A stretch of 64,000 bases of DNA. Origin: an uncultured Aquimarina sp. (lineage in GTDB: Bacteria > Bacteroidota > Bacteroidia > Flavobacteriales > Flavobacteriaceae). The stretch lies in contig CANMKX010000015.1 in assembly GCA_947498595.1 (NCBI GenBank), positions 54,624 to 118,623 on the forward strand, given 5' to 3'. Of this stretch, positions 25,781 through 35,374 are shown piece after piece. Position numbers and translations under genes: made by a program. Position 1 is the first letter of the stretch. Each line of letters begins with the position of its first letter. The notes beneath the pieces were generated by a model. That model searched no databases, was not told where the DNA came from, and saw only the letters and a program-made list of their open reading frames with translations.

Positions 25781-26455
25781 ATGAAAATAAAAATAGGTAG
25801 AAATATAAAATGTTTAATTTTTATTATATCATATTTATTTACTGTTTCATGTAATTCTCAAATAGACATTGAGAAAATAGAATTTGATACAGATTTAAAA
25901 ACAATAATAGATCAAATAAATAAAGTTAAAAGAGAAGCAGATGTTATAACAGCAATACCTTCGTATGAAACAAGTAATTTGGATAATTTAAAATTCGGAG
26001 ACGTTAAATTATCTGCATATCAAGTAAAAGAGGGCTATATAAGTGATTATAATAATGTATATTTCTTAGTAGATAATTATACTTCAAATAAATATAAAGG
26101 AGTAACTCTAGAATTAGTTTCTCAAGAAGAAGGAGAAGAGTTATTACAATATTTATATAAAAAATATGGAAAACCAAAACTGAAGTACATAGAAACTGAT
26201 ACTGATAAAAATCAAGGGAGTAAGTACTTTTGGATGAATGAAAAATTAAATAAATTAATTTATTTGGAACGATCTTTAAGGTCTAAAAAAGATGGACGTA
26301 AATTTTGGAATACTTCATGTATTATTGCAGTGAAAGGTCTTCAGTTAAAATTAGATGATGAGAATGATCCAGAACTAGTAAAGAAAATGTTAAAAGCTGA
26401 TCCTAATATATTTATGTTATCCGAACATTTTAAAAGAAAATTCCCTGTGAAATAA
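25781..26455 (+). CDS. putative lipoprotein, second immunity candidate
   Basis: 224 residues. The signal peptide (CLIFIISYLFTVSC) ends in a lipobox Cys, so it is probably a periplasmic lipoprotein. The body has KYKGVTLELVSQEEGEELL and YLYKKYGKPKLKYIE, with the general layout of the preceding protein (strand, strand, helix ending in KxYG/NG), so the two may be distant paralogues. Last gene of the T6SS cargo operon; a terminator overlaps its stop codon. Confidence 0.5.
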   Translation: MKIKIGRNIKCLIFIISYLFTVSCNSQIDIEKIEFDTDLKTIIDQINKVKREADVITAIPSYETSNLDNLKFGDVKLSAYQVKEGYISDYNNVYFLVDNYTSNKYKGVTLELVSQEEGEELLQYLYKKYGKPKLKYIETDTDKNQGSKYFWMNEKLNKLIYLERSLRSKKDGRKFWNTSCIIAVKGLQLKLDDENDPELVKKMLKADPNIFMLSEHFKRKFPVK

Positions 26456-26475
26456 TGTTTTAGCAGGGAATTTTT
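26437..26475 (+). terminator. terminator of the T6SS cargo operon
   Basis: AAAATTCCCTG (26437-26447) pairs with CAGGGAATTTTT (26464-26475), overlapping the stop codon of the last gene and ending in a T-run. Confidence 0.75.
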
Positions 26476-26524
26476 ATGGTAAAAACATCTTATTACTTCG
26501 TAAGTGTTTGATTTGTAGTTTCTT

Positions 26525-26532
26525 TATTTTTG
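26525..26532 (+). promoter_or_regulatory. possible -7 element (TATTTTTG) of the flavoenzyme gene
   Basis: TATTTTTG matches the Bacteroidetes -7 consensus TAnnTTTG and lies 73 bases before the start codon, just after the operon terminator. The only TTTG upstream is 14 bases away, shorter than the usual 19-21, so the -33 half is doubtful. Confidence 0.35.
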
Positions 26533-26605
26533 CGGTTGAATTATTGAAATATTTTTTATGAACTAGGATTCTTATTTTTAGATATAATCTAAAAATAACA
26601 TTGTA

Positions 26606-28372
26606 ATGTCTGATGTGATTACTTATGAAAAGAACGTTTATGATCGTTTGTATAAATTTGAAAAACGAATATTAAGAACTTTAAATAACAAGACAGAAAT
26701 ATATACTAGTTGGGATAACCCTAGAGGAGGAGAATCTCCATTAGAAAGAGAGTTTGAATTCACTAAAAAGAGTCAAGTTTTTAATAGAAGATTACAATTC
26801 AAGCCATTTGTAATTGTTTATTGCAGAAATACGGCAGATGTAGTTGCTACTTTTAAAGCAGCAAAAGATAATGGATTACCTTTCAAGATTAGAGCAGGAG
26901 GTCATGATCACGAAGGAGAATGTATAGGTACCAATGTTATATTGATAGATGTATCCAAAATGGACACGGTTGAGATTGATCGAGAGACAATGACAGCTCG
27001 TATAGGTCCAGGGAATAAATTTCAACGATTAACCTCTCTATTAGCAGATAAAGACGTTATGATACCACACGGAACTTGCGCAACTGTAGGGATTGCAGGA
27101 TTTACTATGGGAGGTGGTTGGGGACCATGGACTCGTAAAGAAGGGATGGCATGTGAACGGTTGATAGGTGCAACGATTATTCTAGGAGATGGAACTGTAA
27201 CTAATGTAGATGTAGCTCCTAATGGTAAAGTACCAGAATTGTTATGGGCTTTAAGAGGTGGTGGAGGTATGAGTTATGGTATTGTCACCGAGTTGAGATT
27301 TAGTGTGTTTGAATTACCTCCAGTTTTACATCGATTTCAAGTAGAATGGAATGGATATGAAAATGAGAAGATAGGAACACTCAATAAAAAAGTACCTACT
27401 TTACAAATACTACAACAATGGGAAGCATTAATTAAGTCATCAAAAACACCTAATCTAATAGGTACCAACTTAAAAATAAATGCGATTCCGATACAAGGTA
27501 ACGAAGGAAAAGTAACAGGAGAATTATTTCATAATTGTTTAATGTATGGATATTGGGAAGGAAAACTAGATACATTAAAAACATTCTTAGAAACTTCATT
27601 TTCAATAAAAATAACCCTTGAGCATTCTATAAGAATTGATCCAGAGACAGGGAAAGAGACAAAATATATTAAAGGAATTGTTAAAGATTCAACAGGAAAA
27701 CTTACTCCTTGTTGTATTGATATAGAAACTGGAGTAGGAAGAGATTTTAAAGATAAAAAGTATGGAGAGCATTTAATGAGCTCTTGGGATAGAGAATCTC
27801 ATACTAAAATATTACAAAAACTAGGAATTAATATATTAAAAGGAACTCCATTACAACCAGATTATGATAAACCATCTCCTCATAAAATAACGTCAAGATT
27901 AGTCAATAAAGAAGGTTTAGGAACTCAAGGATATACAGAACTGTTAAATAGTCTAACATCTCCATTAATTTTTGCAGAAAACAGAAAATTAGGACTCTTC
28001 TCTTATGTAACTCTCGGTGCTATTGTAGGAGACTATTATAAAAAAAATCCTGATGGAGCAGAAAGTGCATTTCCTTATAAAGATAAATTATATACCATAC
28101 AATATCAAACGTGGTGGAATGAAGAATATGATCAAAAAGAAGAAGGTCAAGATAATTATGTATACGACTTTACCAATAGAGCATTGGATTGGATAGAAAT
28201 AAGTAGGAGTAATAAAATAGCAAATACTTCAGGCGCATTTATAAGTTTTAAGGATAACTCAATTCCAACAAAAACATATTTTTCAACTAGTTATGAACGG
28301 TTAAAGTTAATCAAAGAGCGCTATGTTCAAGACGATTATAATCATTTTAGAAGCCGTAAAACAATTATTTAA
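26606..28372 (+). CDS. berberine-bridge-type FAD-dependent oxidoreductase
   Basis: 588 residues, no signal peptide. The FAD_binding_4 domain runs about 65-240 with RAGGHDHEGE, in which His100 is placed for a covalent FAD bond. HGTCATVGIAGFTMGGGWG has Cys158 where bicovalent members of the family (glucooligosaccharide and berberine bridge enzymes) attach the flavin a second time. The C-terminal BBE segment is YERLKLIKERYVQDDYNHF. Known members oxidise sugars, alkaloids or other alcohols with O2. It is a single-gene transcript with its own terminator and does not belong to the T6SS operon. Substrate unknown. Confidence 0.8.
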   Translation: MSDVITYEKNVYDRLYKFEKRILRTLNNKTEIYTSWDNPRGGESPLEREFEFTKKSQVFNRRLQFKPFVIVYCRNTADVVATFKAAKDNGLPFKIRAGGHDHEGECIGTNVILIDVSKMDTVEIDRETMTARIGPGNKFQRLTSLLADKDVMIPHGTCATVGIAGFTMGGGWGPWTRKEGMACERLIGATIILGDGTVTNVDVAPNGKVPELLWALRGGGGMSYGIVTELRFSVFELPPVLHRFQVEWNGYENEKIGTLNKKVPTLQILQQWEALIKSSKTPNLIGTNLKINAIPIQGNEGKVTGELFHNCLMYGYWEGKLDTLKTFLETSFSIKITLEHSIRIDPETGKETKYIKGIVKDSTGKLTPCCIDIETGVGRDFKDKKYGEHLMSSWDRESHTKILQKLGINILKGTPLQPDYDKPSPHKITSRLVNKEGLGTQGYTELLNSLTSPLIFAENRKLGLFSYVTLGAIVGDYYKKNPDGAESAFPYKDKLYTIQYQTWWNEEYDQKEEGQDNYVYDFTNRALDWIEISRSNKIANTSGAFISFKDNSIPTKTYFSTSYERLKLIKERYVQDDYNHFRSRKTII

Positions 28373-28402
28373 AAAACATTATACAGTCCATCAAAATTCC
28401 AG

Positions 28403-28428
28403 AAACCTTTCAGTAATGAAAGGTTTTT
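28403..28428 (+). terminator. terminator of the BBE-type gene
   Basis: AAACCTTTCA (28403-28412), loop GTAA, TGAAAGGTTTTT: a perfect 10-bp stem with trailing Ts, between two convergent genes. Confidence 0.85.
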
Positions 28429-28432
28429 GAGG

Positions 28433-29155
28433 TTAAAACCCTTTTAGATAACGCGCATTAAAATCGTCTTTATAAGCACGACCAATAGGGATAATAGAAC
28501 TGTTTTCTAAAAACAACTGATTACCAGAAATCTTTGAAATGCAATGAATATTTACGATATAAGATTTATGAACTTGACAAAAATTAAAGGTACTTAATTT
28601 TTCGGACCAATATTTTAATGGATATGTAGCAAGGTGCTTTTTAGTATTGGTATATATTTCAGTATAATCAGATTCTGATTTTACATATAAAATATCTTTT
28701 AAAGCTATTTTTATATGATCGTAACCAGATTTTATAAAAATGAAATCAGGAGGAGGCACCATTGTTGACTGTTCAGTAAAATTGAGAAGATTTTTAGAAA
28801 CTAATGAGTGTACCTTGGCGATAGCTTTTACAAAACGTTGAAAAGAAAAAGGCTTTAATAAGTAATCAACTACATCTAATTCGTATCCTTGTAGTGCATA
28901 ATCTGAAAAAGCTGTAGTTAAAATAACCTGAGGTTTATAAGGGATTACAGAAAGAAAATCAATACCAGAAATTTTAGGTAAATGAATATCTAAAAAAATA
29001 AGCTCAACGCGAGAAGTCTTTAAAAATTCTAAAGCACTTAACGCATCCGTGAAAATTCCTATAAGATCAAGGTTTCCTATATCAGTAATATATTTTTGTA
29101 AAATACGTTGAGCAGGTGGTTGATCTTCTATAATAATACAACTAAGCATAAGCAA
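28433..29155 (-). CDS. LytTR-family response regulator
   Basis: 240 residues (238 from the Met at 29149). The receiver domain has the acidic pair Glu10-Asp11, phospho-acceptor Asp56 (LIFLDIHLP), Thr (LTTAFSD) and Lys (YLLKPF). The LytTR DNA-binding domain runs about 140-240 (IFIKSGYDHIKIALKDILYV; TYPLKYWSEKL; CQVHKSYIVNI). LytTR proteins bind direct repeats about 21 bp apart. It overlaps the histidine kinase gene by 14 bases, so the pair is translationally coupled. Confidence 0.88.
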   Translation of the reverse strand: MLMLSCIIIEDQPPAQRILQKYITDIGNLDLIGIFTDALSALEFLKTSRVELIFLDIHLPKISGIDFLSVIPYKPQVILTTAFSDYALQGYELDVVDYLLKPFSFQRFVKAIAKVHSLVSKNLLNFTEQSTMVPPPDFIFIKSGYDHIKIALKDILYVKSESDYTEIYTNTKKHLATYPLKYWSEKLSTFNFCQVHKSYIVNIHCISKISGNQLFLENSSIIPIGRAYKDDFNARYLKGF

Positions 29156-30173
29156 TCGGTTTTAATTGTAATTGTAAAGAAACAATATAGTAATTCTCTT
29201 CATGTGTTATCTCTAATTTATGAGCTTCTGGATATAGCAAGCGCAAACGTTTTTTGACGTTTTCAAGACCAATTCCATGTGCTAAACTATTTGTATTCGT
29301 CTGTTCAAAAAAACTGTTTTTACAATAAAAAGATAGAAGACCTTTTGAATCTATATGCGTTTTTATTTCAATAGATATATTATTTGCTTGGCTAGCAGTA
29401 CTATGTTTAAAAGCATTTTCTATAAAAACAATTAAAATTAAAGGAGCAATAGTATAATGTTTACTATCATAAGTTGTTTTAAAAGTTATAGTTCCTCTAT
29501 TTTCGATTTGTAATTTATTAAGAGCAGTAAAGCTTTCTAAATGTTCTAATTCTTTAGATAAAGAAACTTGATCCTCTTTACATTCATACAGCATATAACG
29601 TAATACAGCAGAAAGTTCCAGTATAATAGAAGGTGTTTTAGGAGAACTTTCAATAGCATATGAATATAAGTTATTTAAGTTGTTGAATAAAAAATGAGGA
29701 TTGATCTGAGATTTTAAAAATTGCAATTCGCTCTCTTTCATTTCATTCTTTAAAAGTTCAAGTTCGCGCTGTTTTTTGTGGGCATCCCAAGCAAACTTAA
29801 AACCTATATAAATAGATAGTATCGGTAAGATATCGATTAAAGTATAAAAAACTCCAGGAAAGTATTGTCCTCTACTAGTGGGATATATGATACGCTCTAG
29901 AATTAGCTCCTCATTGACAATAATTAAAGTTAAAGTAATGATGATACAAATAGCAAATAAGATGTATTTTTTTGTATAAAAATATAGAGGTAATAAATGG
30001 TAATTAATAAAAAAAGCAGCCAATGCATAACTAGCAAAAAACGGCATCTCATCAGGAATAAAAATATAATGCCTGCGATCAAAAGAAAAGAATAATAGTA
30101 AAACTACTGTAAGTACAGTCTGAAACCAAAACTCTTTAGAAAGCTTATAAATAGTATTAAATTTTACATGCAT
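29142..30173 (-). CDS. LytS-family sensor histidine kinase
   Basis: 343 residues. Four membrane segments fill about 14-125 with short loops and no large sensor domain. The His_kinase domain (PF06580) has phospho-acceptor His160 in SQINPHFLFNNLNNLYSY, and the ATPase part has VFIENAFKHS and AHGIGLENVKKRL. The signal is unknown; a membrane-embedded or small-molecule cue is likely. It is divergent from the TonB-dependent receptor gene across a 195-bp gap, which makes that receptor a candidate target. Confidence 0.88.
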   Translation of the reverse strand: MHVKFNTIYKLSKEFWFQTVLTVVLLLFFSFDRRHYIFIPDEMPFFASYALAAFFINYHLLPLYFYTKKYILFAICIIITLTLIIVNEELILERIIYPTSRGQYFPGVFYTLIDILPILSIYIGFKFAWDAHKKQRELELLKNEMKESELQFLKSQINPHFLFNNLNNLYSYAIESSPKTPSIILELSAVLRYMLYECKEDQVSLSKELEHLESFTALNKLQIENRGTITFKTTYDSKHYTIAPLILIVFIENAFKHSTASQANNISIEIKTHIDSKGLLSFYCKNSFFEQTNTNSLAHGIGLENVKKRLRLLYPEAHKLEITHEENYYIVSLQLQLKPIAYA

Positions 30174-30368
30174 ATAGCAAAACTAATTAAAATTTAGACT
30201 AGAAAATGGATAAAAATATAAACGACAAAAGTTAACAGTCAAACAACAAATGAGTAAGTATGAAATAATAATAACAGTTAACCCTACTAATTAAGTTGTT
30301 TACAGAATCATTTTGATAGAAAGAGAAAAAGATAACACATTTGAATTCTTAATAAAAATGAATAGAGA

Positions 30369-32756
30369 ATGTATCTTAAAAAATATTACGTTATCCTTTT
30401 AATTATATGCTGGAATGTAACTACAATTGTAGCACAATCAAGAGAAAAAATCACCATAATAGGAAATGTTGTAGATAGAGAAAGTAAGTTGCCAATAGAG
30501 TTTGCAACAGTATATATAGCAGATAAAGCTACAAATCAAGCAATCACAGGAACAACAACATTACAAGACGGGAGCTTTGAATTACATACTCAGCAAAGAG
30601 ATTTTTATATTGAGATTAGTTTTATAGGGTTTAAAAAGAAACGTATAGATACATATACCTTAAATGAAACAACAATTAATCTAGCTTCTATAGCGCTAGA
30701 AGCTGATCTTGAAAGTTTAGATGAAATCACGATACAAGCAGAAAAATCCCAAACAGAATTCAAATTAGATAAAAGAGTTTTTAATGTAGGAAAGGATTTA
30801 AGCACTGCAGGAGCAAGTGCCATAGAAGTATTGAATAACGTTCCCTCTGTAGATGTAAGTATAGAAGGAGCTATAAGTCTTAGAGGAAATACAGGAGTCC
30901 AGATATTAATAAATGGAAAACCCTCTGTAATGACAAGTGGTAATAGCAATGCATTAGGAACGATTACAGCCGATATTATTGAAAAAGTAGAAGTGATCAC
31001 CAATCCATCAGCAAAATATGATGCAGAAGGAACATCAGGGATTATAAACATTGTTTTAAAGAAAAATGAAAAAAAAGGATTAAACGGATCAGTAACATTA
31101 AACACAGGTATTCCTAATAATCATAGTATAGGGTTAAGTTTAAACAAACGAACAGAAAAATTCAATCTTTTTAGCCAATTTGGAGTAGGAACAAGAACAT
31201 TTCCAACAGATTTTAGACGAACAACGATCAATAGAGCAGCCACCGTTCCAACGATTCTTAATAGAACAGGAAGTAGTGAGAAAAATGAACAGTTTTATAA
31301 TATTGTTTTAGGAACAGATTATCATATTAATGACCTTAATGTAATAACACTTTCTGGTCATTACGCTTACGAAATTGAAGATGAAAATTCAGACGCGTTA
31401 TTTCAATTTACAGATATAAATAACACCTTAATAAGTGCTAATAATCGTAACGAAGAAACAGAAGCAACAAATCCTAAATGGCAATATGAATTACAATACA
31501 AAAAAGAATTTAAAGATAATAAAGAACATAGTTTGCTATTAAGTGCTGTAGGATCATTTTTTGGAAAAGATCAAACATCTATTTTTAAAGATACCCGAAT
31601 TAGTGGGAATGTAGAAGATGCAGAACAACAAGTAGCAACGGATTTTAAAGAAGCAGAATATACTTTTCAATTAGATTATGTACATCCATTTTCAAAAAAA
31701 CATACTTTGGAAACAGGAGCTAAATACGAAATTAATGATATTTCAAATGACTATCAACTACAAGATTTAGTAAACGGTGACTTAATTACAAATATAGACT
31801 TAACTAATGTTTTTAGTTATGACCAAAAAGTATTAGGAGGATATGCTACTTATGGATACGAAGCTGATAAATTTGGAATAAAAGGAGGAATAAGAGTAGA
31901 GCATACTGATTTAATAACAACCTTAGAAAATACCAACGAAGAGAATTCTCAAGACTATATAGATTTTTTTCCAAGCGCTCATACATCATATAAATTTACA
32001 GATGGATTTTCATTACAGTTAGGATATTCTAGAAGAATATACAGACCTCGTTTATGGAATTTGAATCCGTTTACATCAGTACGAGATAATTTTAATGTAT
32101 CAACAGGAAACCCAAACCTTCAACCAGAATACACAAATGCGTTTGAACTAACATCACTTCATAAAATAAATAAAATTTCTTTAAACTGGGGGGTATACCA
32201 CCGAAGTACTACAGATGTAGTTGAAAGAGTGGTACAAATAGATAATGGAATAAGTATATCGTCGCCTCAAAATATAGGAGAAAATAACAGTACAGGAGTT
32301 GAATTAAATGCAAAATACCAACCAATCCCATGGATGACGTTAACTACAGATGCCAACTGGTCATATTTTAAACGAGATGGAACTTTTCAAGGAACAAGTT
32401 TTGATTTTGATAGCAATCAATGGAGTGCTAGAGGAACCGCAAAAATAAAACTTCCGTGGAGTATAGATGTGCAAACAAGTGCAAGATACCGTTCTCAAAT
32501 AAAAGAAGTTCAAGAAGTAATAGCATCCAACTTTTCTATGGATTTAGGGATAAGAAAAAAAATACTTAAAGGTAGGGGCGTTTTAAATCTAAGCATTAGA
32601 GATGTATTCTCTAGTAGACGTTTCTCAAGCGAAAATAACCAGCCAGACTTCTTTATTAGTAATTATCAAAAACGAGGAACATTTGCAGTACTAGGGTTTA
32701 GTTATGGTTTTGGTAAAGGAGAAGCAATGGAATTTTCAGGACAAAAACAATTTTAA
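30369..32756 (+). CDS. TonB-dependent outer-membrane receptor
   Basis: 795 residues. The signal peptide ends about VAQ-SREK. A carboxypeptidase-regulatory-like domain follows (TIIGNVVDRESKLPIEFATV, about 26-110). The plug follows (AIEVLNNVPSVDVSIEGA; LRGNTGVQILINGKP; TNPSAKYDAEGTSGIINIVL), then an outer-membrane beta-barrel of the OMP_b-brl_3 type (LGYSRRIYRPRLWNLNPFTS; GNPNLQPEYTNAFE), ending in GFSYGFGKG. No extracellular SusD-like partner follows, so carbohydrate uptake by a Sus pair is unlikely. Ligand unknown. Confidence 0.85.
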   Translation: MYLKKYYVILLIICWNVTTIVAQSREKITIIGNVVDRESKLPIEFATVYIADKATNQAITGTTTLQDGSFELHTQQRDFYIEISFIGFKKKRIDTYTLNETTINLASIALEADLESLDEITIQAEKSQTEFKLDKRVFNVGKDLSTAGASAIEVLNNVPSVDVSIEGAISLRGNTGVQILINGKPSVMTSGNSNALGTITADIIEKVEVITNPSAKYDAEGTSGIINIVLKKNEKKGLNGSVTLNTGIPNNHSIGLSLNKRTEKFNLFSQFGVGTRTFPTDFRRTTINRAATVPTILNRTGSSEKNEQFYNIVLGTDYHINDLNVITLSGHYAYEIEDENSDALFQFTDINNTLISANNRNEETEATNPKWQYELQYKKEFKDNKEHSLLLSAVGSFFGKDQTSIFKDTRISGNVEDAEQQVATDFKEAEYTFQLDYVHPFSKKHTLETGAKYEINDISNDYQLQDLVNGDLITNIDLTNVFSYDQKVLGGYATYGYEADKFGIKGGIRVEHTDLITTLENTNEENSQDYIDFFPSAHTSYKFTDGFSLQLGYSRRIYRPRLWNLNPFTSVRDNFNVSTGNPNLQPEYTNAFELTSLHKINKISLNWGVYHRSTTDVVERVVQIDNGISISSPQNIGENNSTGVELNAKYQPIPWMTLTTDANWSYFKRDGTFQGTSFDFDSNQWSARGTAKIKLPWSIDVQTSARYRSQIKEVQEVIASNFSMDLGIRKKILKGRGVLNLSIRDVFSSRRFSSENNQPDFFISNYQKRGTFAVLGFSYGFGKGEAMEFSGQKQF

Positions 32757-32955
32757 ACGTAAATACCTCTCATAGGTAGATATCAAATGAATTTTATGAA
32801 ACTATACGATTACAAAAATAAATCGAAATAGGACTATGATATTTATTTGGTATAACCATTTCAGGCAGTCGATCATCTTATATATTCAATAGCCTAACAT
32901 TAGACTGTCTGAATGGTTTCAATAAAAACAATTATAAATTTTAAAAAAGAGAATT

Positions 32956-33519
32956 ATGAAGAAACTAACATGTTTGGTTATGATATTAACCGCAATAATT
33001 ACGCAAGCACAATCTGTATGGAAAGTAGATCAAAGTCATTCCTCTATAAATTTTGCAATAGCACATTTAGTAATATCAGAGACAACAGGATCCTTTGATA
33101 AATTTAATATAGAAGCAACGACAGAAGATAATTTTGTAAACCCTGCATTTAATGTTTCAATTGAAACAGCAAGTATAAATACCAAGAATAATTATAGAGA
33201 TGAACATTTAAGAGCTCCAGATTTTTTTAATGCAAAAGAACACGAAGCAATTACATTTAAAAGTACAGTTTATAAAAAATTAGAAGGGAATAATTTTTCG
33301 ATCACTGGAAATATTACCATAAAAGGAATAACAAAAACAATCACTTTTAAAGGGAAGTTGAATGGAGTGATCACAGATAGTAGAAGTAAAAAGAAAAAAG
33401 CAGGATTGAAATTAACAGCAACGATCGATAAAGATATTTTTGATATAGGAAAAGGAAATGTCTCTTTAGGAAAAGAAGTTGCAATCACTATTCATTTAGA
33501 AATGGTAAAGCAATCTTAA
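32956..33519 (+). CDS. YceI-family secreted lipid-binding protein
   Basis: 187 residues with a signal peptide (MKKLTCLVMILTAIITQAQS). The YceI lipocalin-like fold is shown by WKVDQSHSSINFAIAHL, DNFVNPAFNVSIETASINT, HLRAPDFFNAKEHEAITFKS and ITGNITIKGITKTITF. YceI proteins bind long isoprenoid chains in the periplasm. The gene lies 199 bases after the TonB receptor and may be a separate transcript. Confidence 0.9.
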   Translation: MKKLTCLVMILTAIITQAQSVWKVDQSHSSINFAIAHLVISETTGSFDKFNIEATTEDNFVNPAFNVSIETASINTKNNYRDEHLRAPDFFNAKEHEAITFKSTVYKKLEGNNFSITGNITIKGITKTITFKGKLNGVITDSRSKKKKAGLKLTATIDKDIFDIGKGNVSLGKEVAITIHLEMVKQS

Positions 33520-33619
33520 TTTTTAGGATGAAAAGTTAAAGACACTATAAAATTAAAAGATAATTGTAACACAAGGTAAATGAATCATGTTGTCTTTGAT
33601 ATAATTCGAATATAAAATT

Positions 33620-35374
33620 ATGCATATAATAGATTGGTTAGTACTTTTTAGTGTTATTGTTTTAATTGTTAGTTACGGAATTTGGAAAGCCAAAGGAATA
33701 AAAAGTACTAATTCTTTCTTAAAAGGAGAAACCGCAACCCCATGGTGGACTATAGGGCTATCTATTATGGCAACACAAGCAAGTGCTATAACTTTTTTGT
33801 CTACGCCTGGTCAAGCATATGACGATGGGTTGCGATTTGTTCAATTTTATTTTGGATTGCCTATTGCAATGGTATTACTCTGCATTTTTGTATTACCAAC
33901 CTATTATAAACTAAATGTTTTTACAGCATACGAGTATTTAGAAAACAGATTTGATCTCAAAATACGAGTTTTTACAGCAGCATTATTTTTATTACAGCGT
34001 GGTATTGCAGCAGGATTGACCATTTTTGCACCTTCGATTATTCTGTCATCTATTTTAGGTTGGGATCTCAATGTCACTAATATAATAATAGGAATATTGG
34101 TGATTATATATACCGTAAGTGGAGGAACCGTAGCTGTAAGCCAAACACAAAAGCAGCAAATGCTGATTTTGTTGATAGGATTAGTAATTACATTTTTTAT
34201 TATTTTATCAAAACTACCAGAAAATGTATCGCTGATGAATGCAATGGATTTAGCCGACGGTATGAGGAAATTAGAGATGGTAGACTATAAATTTGATGTA
34301 TCCAATCGATATAATATATGGAGCGCATTATTAGGAGGTACGTTTCTGTTTCTAGCATATTTCGGAACAGATCAAAGTCAAGTGCAGCGATATCTTTCTG
34401 GGAAATCATTAAGAGAAAGTCAATTAGGATTGTTGTTTAATGGACTTTTTAAAATTCCGATGCAATTAATGATTTTATGTATAGGAGTTATGATTTTTTT
34501 GTTCTATCAATTTAATGAAGCTCCATTACACTTTAATGAAGCAAATGAACAAGCAATAAAAACATCAACTTATGCAGCACAATACGAAGCTCTAGAAATA
34601 GAATTGAAAAAGGTTGAGAATAAAAAGAAAATAGCAATAAATAAAAGTCTAAATACAACTGAAAATACAGCAATATATCAACAAGAAATTAATGCTAGTT
34701 TGGCAAAAGAAAAAGAGTTGAGAGTTGCAGCCAAAAATCTAATAAACAATTATGCAATAGCTTCAGGTAAAAAATTAGAGAAAGAAGATACAGACTATGT
34801 GTTTATCAGTTTTATAACAAAAAACCTACCTATTGGGTTGATAGGATTATTATTAGCAGTAATTATTTGCGCAGCAATGTCATCTACAGCATCAGAACTT
34901 AATGCACTAGCATCTACTTCAATGATTGATTTTTATAAAAGAATATTTCATAAAGAAGCAAGTGATCAACACTATTTAAAAGTAGCTAGAATATGCACAT
35001 TTGCATGGGGTGTAATAGCTATTTTATGTTCCATGATTATAGAATTATTCGATAACCTGATAGAAGCCGTAAACATGATTGGATCGATGTTTTATGGAGT
35101 TATTCTAGGGATTTTTATGATTGCTTTCTTATTCAAAAAAATAAAAGGACGAGCAACACTACTAGGAGCTATTATAGGACAAGGAACTATTTTTACACTA
35201 TTCATATTAGGGAAATATGAAATTGTAACAGTTACATATTTATGGTTTAATTTAATAGGATGTGTAGTAGTTGTTACTACTGCATATGTGTTACAATTAA
35301 TATTACAAGAAGAGGATATAATAGAAAAAGAACAATTACAAGAATATGAAGAAAAATGCACGACATTGGTATAG
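33620..35374 (+). CDS. sodium:solute symporter family transporter
   Basis: 584 residues with about 13 membrane segments. SSS-family features: WWTIGLSIMATQASAITFLS (unwound helix 1 with small residues), GGTVAVSQTQKQQ, and AAMSSTASELNALASTSMID for the sodium site in helix 8. Between about residues 305 and 394 there is a hydrophilic, charged, coiled-coil-like insertion (LEIELKKVENKKKIAIN; NASLAKEKELRVAAKNL), probably a cytoplasmic or periplasmic loop. Substrate unknown. The end overlaps the PepSY gene by 29 bases. Confidence 0.85.
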   Translation: MHIIDWLVLFSVIVLIVSYGIWKAKGIKSTNSFLKGETATPWWTIGLSIMATQASAITFLSTPGQAYDDGLRFVQFYFGLPIAMVLLCIFVLPTYYKLNVFTAYEYLENRFDLKIRVFTAALFLLQRGIAAGLTIFAPSIILSSILGWDLNVTNIIIGILVIIYTVSGGTVAVSQTQKQQMLILLIGLVITFFIILSKLPENVSLMNAMDLADGMRKLEMVDYKFDVSNRYNIWSALLGGTFLFLAYFGTDQSQVQRYLSGKSLRESQLGLLFNGLFKIPMQLMILCIGVMIFLFYQFNEAPLHFNEANEQAIKTSTYAAQYEALEIELKKVENKKKIAINKSLNTTENTAIYQQEINASLAKEKELRVAAKNLINNYAIASGKKLEKEDTDYVFISFITKNLPIGLIGLLLAVIICAAMSSTASELNALASTSMIDFYKRIFHKEASDQHYLKVARICTFAWGVIAILCSMIIELFDNLIEAVNMIGSMFYGVILGIFMIAFLFKKIKGRATLLGAIIGQGTIFTLFILGKYEIVTVTYLWFNLIGCVVVVTTAYVLQLILQEEDIIEKEQLQEYEEKCTTLV

